DNA from: Dehalococcoidales bacterium
Lineage (GTDB): Bacteria > Chloroflexota > Dehalococcoidia > Dehalococcoidales > Fen-1064
Direction of reading: 5' to 3'
DNA: 6,231 bases
NCBI GenBank assembly: GCA_028713395.1
Contig: JAQTOJ010000116.1
Location: 1-6,231, forward strand
In this document: one piece after another, positions 4,686-6,231 of the stretch
Layout: every line of letters starts with the position of its first letter
Numbering within the stretch: the first letter of the stretch is position 1
Translations under genes and position numbers: made by a program
Notes under the pieces: model-generated
Database searches by the model: none
Told to the model about the DNA's origin: nothing
Seen by the model: only the letters and a program-made list of their open reading frames with translations

Positions 4686-5953
4686 TTTTTACTGATCCGT
4701 TTGGCCAGGGCGATTATTGTCAGAATCGGCGGATTTCCCAGCGAGTGCGGGAAAAGCGTGGCATCCGCCACGAACAAATTACGCGGTAAACGGGTGTCAT
4801 GTAAGGATTGCGCCTCCTTTTCGGTCAGGGGCAGCATCCCGCCGGGGTGCCCGGCGTTGATCGTGCCCATGAACGTGTCTGCTTTCCTTACTCCCAGGCG
4901 CTCAAATATCTGCTTACAAATTTCGGTTCCTTCATCCAACCTCTGGCGATCCGTGTCTGATAGATACTTCTTCACCCCTTTTCGGTGTATCCCACCCGTG
5001 TTGGTATCCGCCAATTTGATCATTAGACTGTAAATATTCCCGGCGGGATAATGCCAGTCTCGATTGAAATAGAAACTCAGAAAATCAAAATAGGGTGAAA
5101 TTATAAAATGTTCCCGCTGCGCCACAAAGGGCATCGGTATCTCCCCGGCTTGCCGGCAGCCCTCCATCTTGGCCGCTACACAGAGCACCGGGTCGATAAA
5201 TAGATTTTCGTCGCATTTGATTCCAGAATTTTCCAGAATCACCGGGCTTCCCAATCCCCCGGCTGCCAATACCACCAGATCGGCCGCATAAAAGCGCTGC
5301 CGCCAGCCGCGGCCGGCGATCACTCCGGTGGCCCGTCCTTTTTCGATGACGATTCTTTGGACATGGCAGTTGGGAATCAGATGCGCCCCTTTTAGCGCCG
5401 CCTCGTCCAGATACCTGCGGCTATCCCACTTTGCCCCTCGTGAACAGCCCAGGACGCATTTGCCGCAGCCAATACATTTCGCCGCATCGATCATTTTGGG
5501 AGTAACCACCGGGTTTAGTCCCATATCGCGGCACGCTTCATATGACTGTCTGGTCGTTTTATGCCAGCTTTTCTCGTGGTTGCTGGAGACGGGGATTTCC
5601 TGATATATTTCCTTGAATTCCGCATCCAGATCGATGCCGATTTCCTTTAAATCCCCGTCCATACGCAGGGCATTACCGGCGCTGAGGGTCGTGGTGCCCC
5701 CAAAACCTTCACCCTTCACCAGCACCATGCCGTTTGCTGCTTTGCTGATTCTCATGGCTGGGAAAATCGCCTGGATCAATCTTTCGTTGAACAGCAGCCC
5801 GGTTTTTTTTAATCGTTCGATCGCCGCCAGGTTGGCGGTGAAAGGGTGGAAAGTATTACCGGCTTCAAGCACCGTCACCTCAAACTCCCCCTGAAGCTCC
5901 TTTGCCGCGGTCGCCCCGCCCGCCCCGCTCCCCACCACAATCGCTTTCTTCAT
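4667..5953 (-). CDS. GMC-family FAD oxidoreductase with ferredoxin-type cysteine motif
   Basis: A flavin-dependent dehydrogenase or oxidase of the glucose-methanol-choline family; its substrate is unknown. The N-terminal Rossmann motif VVGSGAGG spans 6-13, followed by the acidic end of the second strand (LEAG, 29-32). Residues 82-94 (EGFGGTTTLSAGN) form the usual FAD-contact segment. C160, C163, C166 and C170 make a CxxCxxCxxxC motif followed by SRGAKWDSRRYL, as in bacterial GMC relatives thought to carry an iron-sulfur cluster. The C-terminal signature is present: NAGHPGG with H369, then NLFVADATLFPHSLGNPP with N407, a typical His/Asn active-site pair. At 428 residues it is shorter than the usual 500-550, so the substrate domain is compact. 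Its ATG overlaps the previous stop as ATGA, pointing to coupled translation with the cysteine-rich gene upstream. No signal peptide is seen, so it should be cytoplasmic. Confidence 0.9.
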   Translation of the reverse strand: MKKAIVVGSGAGGATAAKELQGEFEVTVLEAGNTFHPFTANLAAIERLKKTGLLFNERLIQAIFPAMRISKAANGMVLVKGEGFGGTTTLSAGNALRMDGDLKEIGIDLDAEFKEIYQEIPVSSNHEKSWHKTTRQSYEACRDMGLNPVVTPKMIDAAKCIGCGKCVLGCSRGAKWDSRRYLDEAALKGAHLIPNCHVQRIVIEKGRATGVIAGRGWRQRFYAADLVVLAAGGLGSPVILENSGIKCDENLFIDPVLCVAAKMEGCRQAGEIPMPFVAQREHFIISPYFDFLSFYFNRDWHYPAGNIYSLMIKLADTNTGGIHRKGVKKYLSDTDRQRLDEGTEICKQIFERLGVRKADTFMGTINAGHPGGMLPLTEKEAQSLHDTRLPRNLFVADATLFPHSLGNPPILTIIALAKRISKKCLEHC

Positions 5954-6231
5954 GCCGGGCGCTCTTGTGGCAACAAACGCGCTTTACAGCACGGTTTGCC
6001 CTCGGTAATACGCTGTTCAAACTCCAATCTTGACCCGCCGGAAAGCCCGGCGATCAAGCCTTCGTCCAGGCTGGAGATGATACTGCAAACGTGCGCCGTA
6101 TAAAAAGAACTGAAGAAACAACTCCCGATCGTAATTTGCCCCCCGGCACTGCCGCGGAAATCTATTTTCAACGCCTTGTAAACCACCCCGCATGCTTGCA
6201 TGACTTCATCCATGGTGCGGACGTGTAATTC
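5950..6231 (-). CDS. Cysteine-rich protein, C-terminal part, 5' end beyond window
   Basis: The frame is open from the right edge to the TGA at 5950-5952, giving 93 visible residues. A Met at 6213 exists, but six further in-frame codons precede it without a stop, so the gene probably begins outside. Numbered from that Met, cysteines lie at 8, 32, 43, 75 and 76, and the end contains the stretch LEFEQRITEGKPCCKA. A late EG-x2-CC element with earlier spaced cysteines recalls the C-terminal ends of V4R-like or thiazoline-carboxylate-hydrolase-like small-molecule proteins, but the match is loose and I do not assign a family. It overlaps the GMC gene by 4 bases, so both are probably made together and may act in one redox step, with this protein as partner or substrate binder. 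Confidence 0.75.
   Translation of the reverse strand, partial: ELHVRTMDEVMQACGVVYKALKIDFRGSAGGQITIGSCFFSSFYTAHVCSIISSLDEGLIAGLSGGSRLEFEQRITEGKPCCKARLLPQERPA

Overview
The window is bacterial chromosomal DNA of moderate GC content. All protein genes supported here read on the minus strand, and a single tRNA gene reads on the plus strand. The lineage cannot be fixed from sequence alone. A ferredoxin-motif GMC oxidoreductase, an oligopeptide-transporter ATPase pair and spacer DNA full of short inverted repeats would suit an anaerobic or environmental bacterium, for example Chloroflexota or a Firmicutes-like clostridium. That is a weak inference.

Layout from left to right. (1) Positions 1-404 hold the N-terminal part of a J-domain protein, cut by the window edge, whose HPD loop reads DPK. 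A candidate promoter lies upstream at 546-575. (2) Positions 656-2666 hold the two ATPases of an oligopeptide/dipeptide ABC importer, oppD then oppF in transcription order. No permease or binding-protein gene is beside them. (3) Positions 2667-2871 are the oppDF control region: a strong sigma70-type promoter with two perfect palindromes around it, a near-perfect Shine-Dalgarno that serves no full-length gene, and two overlapping tiny reading frames running into the oppD start. (4) Positions 2894-3829 hold an intact 311-codon protein that looks like an IS6/IS240-type DDE transposase with zinc ribbon and helix-turn-helix, but all three expected acidic catalytic positions are replaced. (5) Positions 3830-4438 are a gene-poor stretch with seven perfect or near-perfect inverted repeats packed into about 310 bases, one doubtful 103-codon frame and one tiny hydrophobic frame. 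(6) Positions 4439-4513 are an elongator-type tRNA-Met(CAT) with encoded CCA and a very clear promoter. (7) Positions 4667-6231 hold a GMC-family flavoprotein with a CxxCxxCxxxC cluster motif. It overlaps by ATGA the 3' end of a cysteine-rich gene that runs off the right edge.

Working picture. OppD and OppF should power a peptide or nickel/dipeptide importer whose membrane parts are encoded elsewhere or were lost from this locus. The GMC protein and its cysteine-rich partner look like a translationally coupled redox pair of unknown substrate. The most unusual items are the transposase-like protein that keeps its fold motifs but has lost its DDE residues, the J-like protein with an altered HPD tripeptide, and the dense hairpin cluster beside the tRNA gene.
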